Positions 63,521 through 64,000 of a stretch of DNA of 64,000 nucleotides are shown here, one piece after another (position 1 is the first letter of the stretch; each line of letters opens with the position of its first letter). The notes beneath the pieces are model-generated. The model searched no databases. It saw nothing but the letters and a program-made list of their open reading frames with translations, and was not told where the DNA came from. Source of the stretch: Bin5 sp034428395 (GTDB lineage: Bacteria; Chloroflexota; Anaerolineae; Caldilineales; Caldilineaceae); NCBI GenBank assembly GCA_034428395.1, contig DAOUHX010000359.1, positions 4,000 to 67,999 of the forward strand. The letters are read 5' to 3'. A program made the translations under genes and the position numbers.

Positions 63521-64000
63521 ATGGCAAAGTCCCGAACTCTTGTCCGCATTGCGCTCTTTCTGGCGCTGCTGGCGCTCATCCTGACCGCCTGCGGTGGCCA
63601 GACAGAAACCGTCGGCGAGCCGGAAGCAGAAGCCGAACCCGCAGCCCAGGAAGAGGCTGCCCCGGCTGCGACCGAAGCCCCTGCCGAAGAAGCTGACGAC
63701 ATGGCCATGGAGCCAATAAAGATCGGCGCACTGGCCCCCCTCTCCGCGCCGGGTGCCGTTGTTGGCGGTGAAGCTATGCGCGACGCCATGCAAATTGCAG
63801 CCGACGAGCTCAACGCACGCGGCGGCATCCTCGGCAGACCTGTCGAACTGATCATCGTCGACACCGAGGGCCTCCCCGAACGCGGCACCGCCGTCGTTGA
63901 ACGTCTCATCAACCAGGACGGCGTCGTCGGCATCGGCGGGGGCTACCACAGTTCCGTGGGTGTCGCGGCCAAGGAGGTCGCTCGCGACAACGGTGTCCCC
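63521..64000 (+). CDS. Branched-chain-amino-acid-type ABC substrate-binding lipoprotein (3' end outside window)
   Basis: The first 160 residues of a lipoprotein like that at 61574-62911. Lipobox LILTAC at about residue 23; a 40-residue Glu/Ala/Pro linker; then IKIGALAPLSAPGAVVGGEA, DELNARGGILGRPVELIIVD and GGGYHSSVGVAAKEVARDN. The start ATG at 63521 has AGGAGG at 63507-63512. Frame is open to the window end. It is a recent duplicate of its neighbour. Confidence 0.95.
   Translation, partial: MAKSRTLVRIALFLALLALILTACGGQTETVGEPEAEAEPAAQEEAAPAATEAPAEEADDMAMEPIKIGALAPLSAPGAVVGGEAMRDAMQIAADELNARGGILGRPVELIIVDTEGLPERGTAVVERLINQDGVVGIGGGYHSSVGVAAKEVARDNGVP

Overview
The window is a GC-rich, gene-dense piece of bacterial chromosome. 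The likeliest source is a member of the Chloroflexota (Caldilinea/Anaerolinea-like or an environmental relative). This is inferred from the mix of features: an isoleucine T-box leader, a pyruvate:ferredoxin oxidoreductase split over two genes, a type 2 IPP isomerase fused to a polyprenyl synthetase, a short-N-terminus FtsK, and many amidohydrolases, phytanoyl-CoA-type dioxygenases, SDRs, aldo-keto reductases and ABC substrate-binding lipoproteins, which is typical of heterotrophs feeding on varied organic matter. No rRNA is present, so the placement is tentative.

Layout. 1-4.3 kb: three paralogous amidohydrolase_2 genes (the first cut by the window edge) with an MscS channel and a Rieske ferredoxin. 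4.6-11.6 kb: DEAD-box helicase, NAD synthetase, Gfo/Idh oxidoreductase, tRNA-Val(UAC), an SDR and an acetoacetate-decarboxylase-like protein. 11.7-20.9 kb, all leftward: FtsK, a nine-helix GAF/HTH membrane protein, a single-helix membrane protein, PgeF, a radical-SAM protein and MobA. 21-27.6 kb: acyl carrier protein with a clear terminator, the isoprenoid fusion enzyme, and the two-gene PFOR. 27.9-41.4 kb: accessory metabolism (VOC protein, two PhyH-like dioxygenases, AKR, hydrolase, methyltransferases, MOSC protein, glycosyltransferase, two D-2-hydroxyacid dehydrogenases, a YtkA-like lipoprotein with a di-heme peroxidase, an enolase-superfamily enzyme).

41.4-43.4 kb is a decayed island. It holds one copy of a dispersed repeat, a cache-domain lipoprotein gene broken by two in-frame TGA codons, and the tail of a transposase. 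43.4-52.1 kb: Lon protease, a PHP-AlbA_2 (Schlafen-like) fusion, a UbiA prenyltransferase and two tandem CNNM/CBS transporters. 52.1-57 kb: a consensus promoter and an isoleucine T-box lead into alaX-ileS, followed by gcvH. 57-64 kb: a sugar-type binding lipoprotein, an SDR/MaoC cluster (the last SDR has a frameshift and a stop), and two closely related branched-chain-amino-acid-type binding lipoproteins separated by a second copy of the dispersed repeat.

The best leads for something new are the PHP-AlbA_2 fusion beside lon, the two PhyH proteins in which the Fe-binding HxD motif reads HxG (as in non-heme iron halogenases), the Ile T-box that commands an AlaX-type editing protein together with IleRS, the nine-helix GAF/HTH protein upstream of ftsK, and the dispersed repeat family. 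No CRISPR array, prophage or complete IS element was seen.
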